DNA from: Castor canadensis
Taxonomy: Eukaryota > Chordata > Mammalia > Rodentia > Castoridae
Assembly (NCBI RefSeq): GCF_047511655.1
Contig: NC_133392.1
Span: 27,886,001-27,950,000 of the forward strand
DNA: 64,000 nt
Direction: 5' to 3'
The notes beneath the pieces were generated by a model. It had not been told where the DNA came from. It worked only from the letters and a program-made list of their open reading frames with translations, and searched no databases. How positions within the stretch are numbered: the stretch's first letter is position 1; each line of letters opens with the position of its first letter. Of the stretch, positions 13,101 to 47,705 are shown piece by piece. The position numbers and the translations under genes are program-made.

Positions 13101-14303
13101 TCCTCAGAGAGTCTCCCAGCTAAGGAAGGAGGCCTGATGCCATCTGAAGGGTGAAAGTGTACATGGCCAAGGTGGGCAGCCTTTCACCCTCTGCCCTTCC
13201 TCTCCAGTGGGCAGCTGATGACACACTTGGGCAGTGACTTTCCCCCAGGGGCTGGGGTCCTGGATGTCATGTATGAGTCCCCTTCTACACTGTTGTCCTG
13301 TGGTTATGATACCTATGTTCGCTACTGGGACCTCCGCACCAGTGTCCGGTAAGTGTGCTGGGTGGGGAAGTACACATGGTGGGAGTCTGGTGCATCCTGG
13401 TCCGCCCTTCAGTCCTGGGTTGGCCTATGAGCTAGGGCACAGAAACTTGGTGTCAGGCTGACAAGGAAGGGGCTAGCAACTTTGTGTCAACAGGCCCTGA
13501 TAAAAGCCTCTGTAGATATCAGGGCCATTATCCCTCAGCACTCTGTCCCAGCCTTTGTTGAGGCTTTTATTTTCCTGATGGGTCCTATGACAAGTAGCCT
13601 ATCATGTGAAAGCACAAATAAGGGCACATCTCCCAAGGTGCAGGGCTTGGGGAGAATCTTTTACAGATATACCTTCTCCCATTATGTTTGGTTGTTAAAG
13701 AATATGGTGATTCACGCTTCTCTCCCCCAGCCTGGAACAGCTCCCTAACTCTCATCCCCAGCTCATCCATGCTCCTGTGGAGGAAGCTTAGCTGGAGGTA
13801 GAAAGCACTGGACATCCCCCTGCCTCTCTCTTCCTGGACAGGAAATGTGTCATGGAGTGGGAGGAGCCCCATGACAGCACCCTGTATTGCCTGCAGACCG
13901 ATGGCAACCATTTGCTGGTCACAGGTTCCTCCTACTATGGTGTCGTTCGGCTGTGGGACCGGCGCCAGAGGGCCTGCCTGCATGTAAGTGTCTGCCCACC
14001 TCACACCTCTGGGATATCAGGACTTTTCCTATGAACTGTATCTGAGGGTGGGTGACATGGCCAAGGATGTGCCTGGAGCAGGCTGGAGGAAGCTGACAAT
14101 GGCATGTCCATGTTTTACTGGGCCTGGGGACCCTGGGTTTTCCCACTTGGAAAATCTCTCACCACTTGTGTCCTCCCTTCCAGGCCTTCCCTTTGACTTC
14201 AACACCACTCAGCAGTCCTGTGTACTGCCTGCGGTTCACCACCAACCATCTCTATGCTGCGCTGTCTTATAATCTCCATGTCCTGGACTTTCAAAACCCA
14301 TGA
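1119..14303 (+). CDS. FBXW4: FBXW4 (dactylin), 3' part: last four coding exons
   Basis: F-box/WD40 protein; family members are substrate-recognition subunits of SCF ubiquitin ligases. Joined coding segments are 1119-1184, 13208-13348, 13842-13983 and 14184-14303 (stop TGA at 14301). Every junction is AG/GT and the reading frame carries through (agc, agT, cgG codons are split across introns). The translated pieces read as WD40 blades: a segment with LRIWDL, one with YDTYVRYWDLRTS, one with GVVRLWDRRQRACLH, and the C-terminus ending in LDFQNP. These match what I know of mammalian FBXW4. The F-box and first blades lie outside the window to the left. A 12-kb intron separates the first two exons seen. 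FBXW4 is convergent with DPCD. In mouse, insertions at this locus cause dactylaplasia. Identification is very secure; no break is seen. Confidence 0.95.
1901..1984 (-). repeat. ID-type SINE
   Basis: Antisense ID body (gtgcttgctaggcaggtgc, accacctgagccac) inserted in the old L1. Confidence 0.8.
2155..2352 (-). repeat. B1-ID dimer SINE
   Basis: Antisense ID part followed by an antisense B1-like part; interrupts the old L1. Confidence 0.75.
2768..3242 (-). repeat. B1-ID dimer SINE split by a second dimer
   Basis: Antisense host dimer occupies 2768-2828 and 3061-3242 (ID part then ggttattttggagatagg and aagtagctaggattacag). A sense dimer sits between. Confidence 0.8.
2829..3057 (+). repeat. B1-ID dimer SINE nested in another SINE
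   Basis: Sense dimer (tggctcatgcctgtaat to agtcccagtactgc plus A-rich tail). It is flanked by 14-bp copies of aaaggctttgcact at 2815-2828 and 3058-3071. Confidence 0.85.
4093..4175 (-). repeat. ID-type SINE
   Basis: Antisense ID with intact B-box part (gttgaactcagggcc) and a degraded end. Confidence 0.75.
5035..5165 (+). repeat. MIR-like SINE
   Basis: Phrase ggcttcagtttctacagtgg fits the MIR core; diverged. Confidence 0.35.
6885..7092 (+). repeat. B1-ID dimer SINE, 5' truncated
   Basis: Sense dimer lacking the B1 head; the ID part has gagttcaaaccccagtg. Confidence 0.8.
8265..8620. promoter_or_regulatory. Candidate conserved element in FBXW4 intron
   Basis: Repeat-free, A/T-balanced block with TCF-like ctttgaaag (twice), ccctttatggc, GATA-type ttttatctgc and gtaattacag. 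Function inferred only from composition and motif density. Confidence 0.4.
8624..8651. repeat. Alternating purine-pyrimidine tract
   Basis: 28 bp of strict alternation including a (GC) run; potential Z-DNA former. Confidence 0.7.
8985..9085 (+). repeat. MIR-like SINE
   Basis: gtctgtaaaatggggttagg matches the MIR core region. Confidence 0.4.
10775..11265. promoter_or_regulatory. Candidate conserved element in FBXW4 intron
   Basis: Repeat-free with attgcaatctaatcg, cttgtaataag, aaatcaaagc (TCF-type) and cagtttatcc. Inference from texture only. Confidence 0.3.
12490..12570. promoter_or_regulatory. Candidate small conserved element in FBXW4 intron
   Basis: gggaattacacagtcac, SOX-type gaaattgttcttg and gtcagtaatctg next to CpGs (ccgcggtcacgg). 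Confidence 0.3.
13208..13348 (+). CDS. FBXW4: FBXW4 coding exon (seventh)
   Basis: Acceptor tctccag, donor gtaagt. 141 nt encode the segment GQLMTHLGSDFPPGAG followed by a WD blade ending YVRYWDLRTSVR. The frame continues from the exon ending at 1184. Confidence 0.93.
13493..13570. repeat. Overlapping inverted repeats in FBXW4 intron
   Basis: ggccctgata/tatcagggcc (13493-13502 and 13517-13526) and ataaaagcctc/gaggcttttat (13500-13510 and 13560-13570), both perfect; they share bases, so only one hairpin can form at a time. Confidence 0.7.
13842..13983 (+). CDS. FBXW4: FBXW4 coding exon (eighth)
   Basis: Acceptor ctggacag, donor gtaagt. 142 nt encode KCVMEWEEPHDSTLYC through VVRLWDRRQRACLH, a WD40 blade. 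Confidence 0.93.
14184..14303 (+). CDS. FBXW4: FBXW4 terminal coding exon
   Basis: Acceptor cttccag. 39 codons then TGA; the peptide starts AFPLTSTPLSSPVYC and ends LDFQNP, the expected FBXW4 C-terminus. Confidence 0.94.
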   Translation, partial: AFPLTSTPLSSPVYCLRFTTNHLYAALSYNLHVLDFQNP

Positions 14304-14925
14304 CAAGCTACCCCTGCCTATGGGCCAGGGAAGCTAGCTACTCAGGGACCTCTCTTGCCTGGAGGATACAGTGACACCTCCTTCACCACCCCTGCTTTAT
14401 ACCTAGACCTGTGGCCATAGTGCTTGGGTACCTAAAGCTAGAGGCCCCTACTTCTGGGGCATTGGGGCTCACCCAGCAATGCAGGCCCTCCCAGGACCTG
14501 TAAAGAGATGGGACCGAAGAATATAGCTGAACCCAGGCCTTGCACCCATTTGGCCAGAGCAAGGGCTTGGCCTGGAAAGGCTAACCCTGCTCCCACCCCT
14601 CATACAGCCATGTTAGATTATAGTGAGGTGGGGCACTCCCACCTTCCCAGGTGGCACTTTCTTTCCTTCCCTGGAAGGAAAGTTGAGGATGCTAGTACTC
14701 TGCTGGCACTGGCCACCTCCTTGGTCAGACCCTACCTTTGACCATCCTCTTGGGATTGGGGGTCATTCCTGGGGCATTGCATTGGCCTGGTTTCACTTTG
14801 ACTCCAAGAAAGGACAAAGGGAACCTCGTAGTTTGGGTGGTTCTAAGCTAGCCCTATCTCAGGCCGGCTGTGGAGATGTGCTATTATTTTCACTTTTGTA
14901 AAAATAAAGTTTAATTGTTCACAGA
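14304..14925 (+). other. FBXW4: FBXW4 3' UTR
   Basis: Sequence after the stop contains no SINE and ends just after a canonical AATAAA at 14903-14908. The cleavage point near 14925 is inferred from the usual 10-25 nt distance. Confidence 0.8.
14903..14908 (+). terminator. FBXW4: FBXW4 polyadenylation signal AATAAA
   Basis: Canonical hexamer in an A/T-rich context about 600 nt after the stop, followed by a T/G-rich stretch (ttgttcac...tctgtttcttc). Confidence 0.8.
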
Positions 14926-15565
14926 TCTGTTTCTTCAATGTCTAGGCAATTCTAGAAGGCCCTGGGAAGATGTGCATGCTGCAGACACGACAAGACCAGA
15001 CTCACAACTTTTGTGTCCCAAAAAACAAAGGTCTTTTTTCTTTAGGAATTCCTCTTCATTGACTATCCACACCTTTCTCTTTAGCAGAGGGGAGGTATGT
15101 CACCTTTGGGGTACAGACTGGGGATTGTGGAAGGACTCCAGGCTGCTTGGGTGCTAAGTTGCTATCACTTGGGTGATCTTTCTTCAACACACACCCTTTG
15201 CAACACTGTGACTCTTATTCTGGTTTTTTACTCACATCTTAACATGCTGTGCTCAATTTGAATTTTTTAAACTTTCCCCATACACACACATACCTTAGGG
15301 AATTTCTTCTCAGCTACTTTTGCAATACAAGCTAGCACAGTGGCCCCTCCAGCTTAGACTCCCTCTGAGGTTATATAGACAGTTTGGGGGAGATTCCCTC
15401 CCCTGCTGGGGTCATGGGTGCTCCCACCCTATTCTCCCTTTAGGAAGAAAGCTTTATGTTGAAGGTACCCAGGATAGAGAAGGGATTGTTATGCCAGCCC
15501 ACCCTAGGGAAGCCAGTGGGCCCAGAGGCAGACAGCATACAGAGGTGGACAAAAGGGTAATCTAT
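14926..15565. other. FBXW4-DPCD convergent intergenic gap
   Basis: About 640 bp between the inferred 3' ends of the two convergent genes. No repeat or other element recognised. Confidence 0.6.
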
Positions 15566-15753
15566 CTGCAGTAACTCAGAATGACTTTACTCAGGAAACA
15601 AGACTATGAGCAGGGGCTAGCACTGCTCCATGGACCAGTTCTGGTAGACTCTGCATAACTCCTAGAAGAGAGAAGACTGCCTCATGTCAGAAAGGCACAA
15701 GTGTGGAAGTCTCATAGCACCTTCCATACTAGAGGTGCACGGCTTGGGGCCAG
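15565..15753 (-). other. DPCD: DPCD 3' UTR
   Basis: Short 3' UTR inferred from a variant polyadenylation hexamer AGTAAA (plus-strand tttact at 15586-15591). No AATAAA is seen on the minus strand between the stop and about 15250. Confidence 0.5.
15586..15591 (-). terminator. DPCD: DPCD variant polyadenylation signal AGTAAA
   Basis: Common variant hexamer about 165 nt after the stop. Assigned by position only; a 3'-end read would confirm it. Confidence 0.45.
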
Positions 15754-34075
<18,322 letters not shown>

Positions 34076-34104
34076 CTTTCCTCTGACGTGCAGCGCCACT
34101 GGCC

Positions 34105-34118
34105 GTTGCCATGGCAAC
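34105..34118. promoter_or_regulatory. RFX X-box GTTGCCATGGCAAC
   Basis: Perfect palindrome of two RFX half-sites (GTTGCC and GGCAAC, separated by AT), 30 bp upstream of the DPCD start codon. X-boxes close to the start are the hallmark of RFX-controlled cilia genes, which fits DPCD. Confidence 0.85.
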
Positions 34119-34135
34119 TCTTCAGTCGAAGGTCA

Positions 34136-34154
34136 CTTCCGGATGACCCGGAAG
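34136..34154. promoter_or_regulatory. Inverted ETS-site pair
   Basis: CTTCCGG and CCGGAAG form a perfect 7-bp inverted repeat around the 5-bp spacer ATGAC. Both halves are consensus ETS/GABP sites; likely the core of POLL transcription initiation. Confidence 0.65.
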
Positions 34155-34213
34155 GTGTTCTGGGCATTTGCCCTTCCCTCCACCACTTTCCTCTGTTGTC
34201 ATTGGCTCTCCTG
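34155..34213 (+). other. POLL: POLL non-coding exon 1 (end defined by donor)
   Basis: The donor ctcctg/gtaagt at 34213/34214 is a near-perfect splice donor just downstream of the promoter motifs, and POLL in human begins with an untranslated exon. The exon start is not defined by sequence. The acceptor of coding exon 2 is also uncertain; atttcag near 35031 is the best candidate. Confidence 0.5.
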
Positions 34214-35030
34214 GTAAGTAGTTGACTGCTCATCCTGGGTCCCAGCCCAACGTTGATTACTGAGCCCAATGTTATTAAATCTGGTGGTGGGAAGGGGCTT
34301 TTAGGGCCAGTTCGAACTCCAGCTCTCCTTTGGCCCCCAGCTGGGAGTCCCTGGCTTGCGCCATCTGCGCAAGCGAAGACCACACCTGCCCGTGTCTTCA
34401 CTCCCAGCTGGGAGACTGAGACTCTCCCATTCCTCCAGGGCACTTCACACCTGCTGCGGCCACACCCGCATCCCCCCGCAGCTGCAGGATCAGCACCCCC
34501 ATGCTGGGAAGCCCGCGATCAGGGCAGGTGCAGAGCGTACTCACTATCCTCCCTTAAGTTCCCCCTCCCCAGGTTTCCTCTGCGATTGTACTTTGTGGCT
34601 AGAGAAAGACAATGTGGGGTTTATATGCAGGTGTCCTCCAGTCTCCACTTCTTTGGAGAGTTGAAGATCTTAAAGATGCAGTTCCTTTTCCTAGCCTGCC
34701 ATTTTTTTTTTTTGTTAAAGCACCTTGGAAGTGGGATGCAGCAGGGCAGAAGCCTAGCGGAATCTTCAGAATAACTCCTCTGAGGAATTGATTTTGTTTT
34801 AACTCCTTAGAGGTACCTCCAGTAGTCCTACCCTTTCCTCACATCCCCCAATACTCTAACTTTGAAAGATTGGTCAGTGTAGAGCTAGGTTTAAACCACC
34901 AAAGTTTTGGGTTTTTTTTTTTTTTTTTTTTTTGGTGGGGGGGGTTTGAACGCAGGGCCTCGCGCTTGCTAGGCAGGCACCGTACTACTTGAGCCACTCC
35001 ACCAGCCCACCACCAAAGTTTAATTGGATT
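34214..35030 (+). other. POLL: POLL intron 1 (approximate)
   Basis: Short intron between the non-coding and first coding exons. Contains an antisense ID SINE with a long T-run (34911-35011). Otherwise GC-moderate with no recognised element. Confidence 0.5.
34911..35011 (-). repeat. ID-type SINE
   Basis: Antisense ID with a long T-run in POLL intron 1; its CpGs (cctcgcgcttgc) are largely intact, suggesting a young copy. Confidence 0.85.
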
Positions 35031-35184
35031 TCAGAGACTCCTGAGACCTGGGCTGCTGCCCCCACGGTTTGATCAGTAGAGACCCCATCTCCATAGGAAA
35101 AAGGTTCCTGGGGCCTCAGTTGGATTTCTGCATGGTATCTGCCCTAACCAACAAATAGAAAAGCCAGGATCCAGCCATACGTCA

Positions 35185-42631
<7,447 letters not shown>

Positions 42632-43160
42632 CCCAAGGCTGGAGGAAAGGGAAGCCCACTGGACTGGCCACCTGGCCTGGCCATCCAGTACCCCTCCAGC
42701 ATCTACTGGCTGAACTCTACTACTGCAACCACCAGCTGTCCTCAGTTAGCCTGAGCCTGGGCTCTCTGGGCCTGGCTCCCAGGGCCTGCCTACTCTTCTC
42801 CCAGACAAGATCAAGCTGCTGTCCCTTCAACCTCACCACTGCCCCTGGTAGAGTTTTCCACATGGCCCCTTGCTCCATTTAAGCAGGAACAGGTGGCTGG
42901 CACAGGATCCCCTCTTCCCACCCTGAGAAAGAGCTAGCTGCTGGGGGTGGAAGAAAGGCTTCATGGGGAGAGGGAAGCAGCTGCAGGCCCAGCATCATCC
43001 AAGACCCTTCCGAGTAGGAGAATGAGAGCCATTCCACATGGATTTCCTCACCCATCCCACTTCCTGTGCATCTGGAGCTGCTGGGAAAGGGTACCACAGG
43101 CTCCATGATGACAACATCTGGAGACCCAAGGGCCCAGTAAAGTGCATTTGACATTCAACC
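42632..43160 (+). other. POLL: POLL 3' UTR
   Basis: No repeats; ends after an AGTAAA hexamer (43136-43141) followed by T/G-rich sequence (ctggtgtcttt). The cleavage point is approximate. Confidence 0.65.
43136..43141 (+). terminator. POLL: POLL variant polyadenylation signal AGTAAA
   Basis: Variant hexamer about 500 nt after the stop. No AATAAA lies nearer on this strand in the UTR. Confidence 0.55.
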
Positions 43161-44002
43161 TGCCTGGTGTCTTTAAGCTGCTGCAGCCCCCTTTTTCCAC
43201 TCAAGCAGGAAAGAGATGGGAGCTGAATGGTAGAGCCCAGAAAAGCTGCACTGACTGCCCTCTAGCCAGGCCTGGCTGAGGCAGCTCCTGAACCCAAAAT
43301 GGTGTTTTAGGTGAATGTTAAGAGGGAGTCAGGCACTAGGGGTTTCTCTCTATCCACCCATCAGAATCTCCTATGGACCCTGCCCAAGACAAGGCTATTG
43401 TGAGAAACAAAGGTGACAAGGCTTACAGGAAATAATTACAAACAACATGGTGGTCTGTGTACCATTGACTGGGATGGGGTGATCAGGGAAGGCTGCCTGG
43501 AAGAGGGAAGGGAAATTGCCTGTTTTAAAGGGGTCAGCAGCTCTGTTTGGGGACAATTAAGATCCAGCTTTAGAGAGGATGCTGGAAGTCAGGAGGAGGC
43601 CAAGCAGGCAGAGACTTGAAAATGAATCTATAGGGTTAGGTTTGGCAGAGCAGGCAGGAATATGAGCAAGTCTGCAGGTGCATTTAGCAGGGTTTCTGAG
43701 GCTGGGCCTTGCAGGTCAGAAGACCGGAGGGACTGGGAGGAGGGGGTGTGTCTGGAAAGAAATATGAAGAGTGATAGGCCCAGAGATAGGAGAAAGCTGT
43801 CTTAGAGAAACCTGGAAAGGCTCCGTAACATGGGGGATTTTGAGGTGAAGGCGAGGGAGCTTAGGCCCAGTGGTGGGCTCCAACCTTTAGTGTGCTAAGT
43901 GTGAGGTGGTGTATGTATGTGTGGAGTCCTTGCATCTCTGTCAGTAACCTTCAGAGAGTCCCAGAGCTGACCTTTCCCTCCCTGGTGTCAAATCCTGAGA
44001 CC

Positions 44003-44120
44003 CAGCTGGGTATGGTAGTACATGCCTGTAAATCCCAGCTACTCAGGAGGCTAAGACAGGAAGGTCATGATTTTGAGGCCAACTTGGACTATATAGCAAG
44101 ACTGTCTCAGAAAACAACAT
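44003..44120 (+). repeat. B1 SINE monomer
   Basis: Sense B1: tagtacatgcctgtaaatcc to aagactgtctcag. Confidence 0.8.
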
Positions 44121-44811
44121 CCCAAAGATTCCTGGGATCCTAGCAACCTAAGAAACAGCCTCCAACTCAAGCCTAGATGCCTGCCTGTGGTGTCTGGAGG
44201 GTCTCTTTGGAGTTCATTACCAACCTGAGCGGTGGCCATATCCAAGGTCCCAAAGCCCTTGTGAGCAGTGGGCCTCTCTGTAGACCTCCTATTCTCAGGG
44301 AGGCCATAGTGCCCTGGGTAGAACAGAAGAGGAGCTGGTGATTCCCAGGGCCCCACAGCTTTTAAGGCTATCCTTGGGCTGTCATAGCTGGGAGCAAGAC
44401 GGGCTGATGGGCACTGAGTCACGGGTAACTTTCTACACACAGGAATTTCTCAAAAATCACTAGAAGGGATAGAGCTGTCTTGTTTGAAATAAGGGGTTTC
44501 ACTCCCATTTCTGACACCCTTCCCATTTGCCTTTACCCTTTTCCCTATGAGACTCAGAATTCAGGTGTGCCTTCAAACTATACAGACTTCTGGTCCCACC
44601 TCCTGACAATGGCAATGGGAAATCCTGGGTTGAAGAGGGAGAGTGCCCACATCCTCCAGGAACCCATATGGCATGATAACCTAGCTGCTCGGTGTAACAG
44701 AAGGAACCAGGAGAACAACTGAGTCAGGGAAGCTCAGTGTCTTAGAAAAGGCTTCAGTTTGAAAGAAGGGGTAGTTTTTGGAGTTCAAACTAAGTAAGAA
44801 GTGAGTTCAGG

Positions 44812-45021
44812 CCGGGTGCTGGTGCTTATGCCTATAATCCTAGCTACTCAGGAGGCAGAGATCAGGAGGATTGTGGTTCAAAGCCAGCCAGGGCAAATAG
44901 TTCACAAGACTCTGTCTTGAAAAAGCCCATCATAAAACAGAGCTCGTTGAGTGGCTTAAGTGGTAGAGCATCTGCTTAGCAAGCTCTGAGTTCAAATCCC
45001 AGACTGCCAAAAAAAAAAAAA
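44812..45021 (+). repeat. B1-ID dimer SINE with target-site duplication
   Basis: Complete sense dimer flanked by tgagttcagg at 44802-44811 and 45022-45031. Confidence 0.88.
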
Positions 45022-45351
45022 TGAGTTCAGGGTTCTCCAGCCACCTGAGAGCTTGAGCCTGGCTCCTGTCAGAACAGCCTTCAACCTGCCAGAAAGGGAG
45101 ATTGAACTACAGAGTCCTGGAAGGAACTGGGGTCCTGCCCAGCACCCCACAAACCTACCTCCCAGTCACCACTGATCCCAATGAGAGGAAGCTTATGAGC
45201 CTGCTTCAGCCCTTAGTCTGTCCCTGAGCCAGGGCTGTTCCTGGTCAGACCACAGAGAAACCATCCCTGAAGATGTCCATATCCATGTTCCTGGAGCCTG
45301 TGGATGTTTTCTTACTTGGCTAAAGAGTCAGCAGATGTGATTAAGGGTAAG

Positions 45352-45689
45352 CATTTTGTGGGGTACAGTAGTTCATGCCTGTAATCCCATCTGCTCAAGA
45401 GGCAGAGATTGGAAGGATCGAGCTTCAAGGCCAACCTGGACAAAAAGTCCCCAAGACCCCATCTCAGTCAATAAAAAGCTGGTCATGGTAGCATGTACCT
45501 GTTATCCCAGCTACATAGGATGCGTAACTAGGAAAATTGCCATCTGGGCTGGCCGAGGAATAAAGCAAGACTCTATTTTAAAAATAACTAAAAGAAAAAA
45601 GGGCTGGGGGCATGGGTCAAGTGGTAGAGCACCTGCCAGCAAACACAAGGCCCCGAGTTCAAACCCCAGTGCTGAAAAAAAAATTTAGG
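45352..45689 (+). repeat. B1-B1-ID trimer SINE
   Basis: Two B1-like monomers joined by cagtcaataaaaagct, then an ID part with gagttcaaaccccagtgct. Confidence 0.8.
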
Positions 45690-47339
45690 ATTTTAACATG
45701 GGTAATTCTCAGATTATTCTCCGGACCCCTTGTAAAAAGGGGACACTTTCTCAGATACAGCCATACAGTAGAAGGGTCAGAGAGATACAATGTTTCCAAC
45801 TTCAGTGGTGGAAAACAGGGGCCACCAATGCAGGATGTGGGCGGCCTGAAGAAGGTTTCACCAGAAACCCTCCACATTCCACTCTAGAGCCTCCACCAGG
45901 TATGCAGCCGTGCTGATACTGGCTCCCAGATCTGCAAAACCTGTGTCAGATTTCTAATGGTAGAACTGTGATATAACTACTTACATTGTCTTAAGGCACT
46001 ATGCTCATGGTCAGTTTTTTCCTGCAATGTGGAGCTTTGATAGCCTGTGTGGGTATGAAGTGAGCAAAGGCATGGTGGGTGCGTGCAGCCTGTCAGAGGC
46101 AGAAATCCTCTGAAGAGCAGCTGTGGTGTGGGTTGGGGAAGCTCATGCCAGGGAAGGGGAGGGCCAGGTGGCTGACAAACCCTGGGTCCCAGCCTTCTTG
46201 CATGGGCTACTGCAGATGCTTCCCTTAATTTCAGTTGCTATTGATACTTTGTGCCCAAGACTCAAATACTCTCTGGGCTGCTCTGCCTCAGCTCTGCCAA
46301 ACTGGTGGCCTCATTTTTACCTAGGGCCTGGGTGAATGACATGGATCTTGGCCATGGCCTTGCAATGAAAGGAGAACAAGTTTGACCAAACTTGCCAAAG
46401 ATCCTGGCCACTCATGGGGAACAGGTACAGGTGCAGGGCTAGGTACCTGGAGTGTGCATGGGAAGGTGGGCAGACCCACCCATATCCAGCCCCACAGTTC
46501 CAAGGACTGGAAATGGAAAACCTAGGCCCTTTGTACTGTTTCTCCTAACTCATGGAATTCCTGCCCCTTTAAATGGAATGGGAGTCCTCTGGATAGGGCT
46601 AAGGGCTGCATCACTGCCCTAGCAGGGGTGGAGGGGTTTCCATCATTGCAGAGCTGTACCTCATATGGAAGCTGCAGCTGTGGGCAAACCTGTGTTGGCC
46701 AGACTGCAGATGTGTGTGGGAGTTGCCCCAGCCCAGGCTGGGCTCCTAGGCTTAAGACCTTTGTTCCTGTACCCACTGCCCTTCAGTCTGAACACCAGCC
46801 AGCTAGTTCTCCAGAACCCATAAGCTAGTGGACCCAAAGATGAGGGTTGAAGGGCTAGAGGAGGTCTGTGAGAATGCCTCTGGGGGATGAACCAAAACTA
46901 GCCAAGGAGGACCACTTCTGCTGCTTAGGTGACTGTGGAACCCGTGGTGGCACCTTTGCCTGTGGGACTTGGGCCTAGCCTTGACTGAGCAGGCCCTCAG
47001 CCCCAGACACAGTGCACCTCCTGTAGCCAGCTGGCTCAGCCTCACTGCACCCTCTCCAGACCCCTCAGCTTGGCCAGCACTGTGCATGTGTAGGTGCCCC
47101 TGGGTAAGTGCCTGTGTTTGACAGTGTGGTCATTTGTCTATGCACCTAATGTAGATTCCTGGGCCTTGTGTTTGTGTGCTGCATGCTCATGATTCTGTAT
47201 CTGAGTGTGAGTTTCCCTGTGGGTCTAGGCCTGTGGGTGCAAGCCCCTGTGTCATCAAGGGCTCAAGCAGACCCATGGCTGGATGGGGTCCCTGATGGTG
47301 CTGGACAGGGACTGCAGGAGGTTGCTGAGCCCTAGCTGG

Positions 47340-47705
47340 GCCCCCGACTCTGGGTCCTGTCCATGGAGGAGGCCGCAGGGCGGGCCGCCTGCGTCAGCCT
47401 TGAGCGGCCATCAATAGCGTGCGGTTAATTAATTTGATGGGAACAGCAGGGACCGCCGTTTGCATTTAGTGAAGTTCCAGGAACTTCCAACCTCATCTTC
47501 ATAATTGGCCTCATAAATTGTAAGAAAGAGAGAGATCAGCAAAGCAGGAGGGAGGAGGGGCTGCTCGTCCGTCCTTATTTAATTTTATTGCTGAAATTCA
47601 TCTTTTTAGCCTCCTCCGCCTGAATCGGCTCTCCCTGCCGGATTTGCCTAATCATGATAAATTAATATTCATTTCCCCACCTCTTACCCAGCTCCCGCGC
47701 TTAGA
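47340..47705. promoter_or_regulatory. Candidate conserved enhancer
   Basis: Sharp change to unique sequence with ttaattaa (47425-47432), POU-type gtttgcat (47458-47465), a STAT-type palindrome (47471-47487), ttcataattgg, and ctaatcatgataaattaata near 47648-47667. CpG-containing edges. Confidence 0.6.
47471..47487. promoter_or_regulatory. 17-bp palindrome with STAT consensus
   Basis: GAAGTTCC-A-GGAACTTC: perfect 8-bp arms with a 1-bp centre; the middle is TTCCAGGAA (47475-47483), a consensus STAT site. Confidence 0.6.

Larger units (their letters stand above)
1185..13207 (+). other. FBXW4: FBXW4 12-kb intron
   Basis: The left third (1.6-3.8 kb) is an ancient L1 with several SINEs. 4.2-6.88 kb holds nothing recognisable except a possible MIR at 5035-5165. 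From 7.09 kb to the exon at 13208 there is no ID or B1 SINE. That stretch contains candidate conserved elements at 8265-8620, 10775-11265 and 12490-12570. 7.1-8.26, 8.66-10.77 and 11.27-12.43 kb show nothing specific beyond two weak MIR-like traces. Confidence 0.7.
43161..46080. other. POLL-BTRC intergenic, SINE-containing part
   Basis: Contains one B1 (44.0 kb), a dimer with target-site duplication (44.8 kb) and a trimer (45.35 kb). 43.2-44.0 and 45.7-46.1 kb show nothing recognised. Confidence 0.6.

Noticed and set aside
34253-34774. 173-codon open frame downstream of the POLL promoter
   Set aside because: Lies in POLL intron 1 after a strong splice donor; no homology and GC-rich.
44812-45023. 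Cloverleaf-like sequence with pol III A and B boxes suggesting a tRNA gene
   Set aside because: It is the tRNA-derived half of a dispersed SINE with A-tail and target duplications; the same holds for all ID copies in the window.
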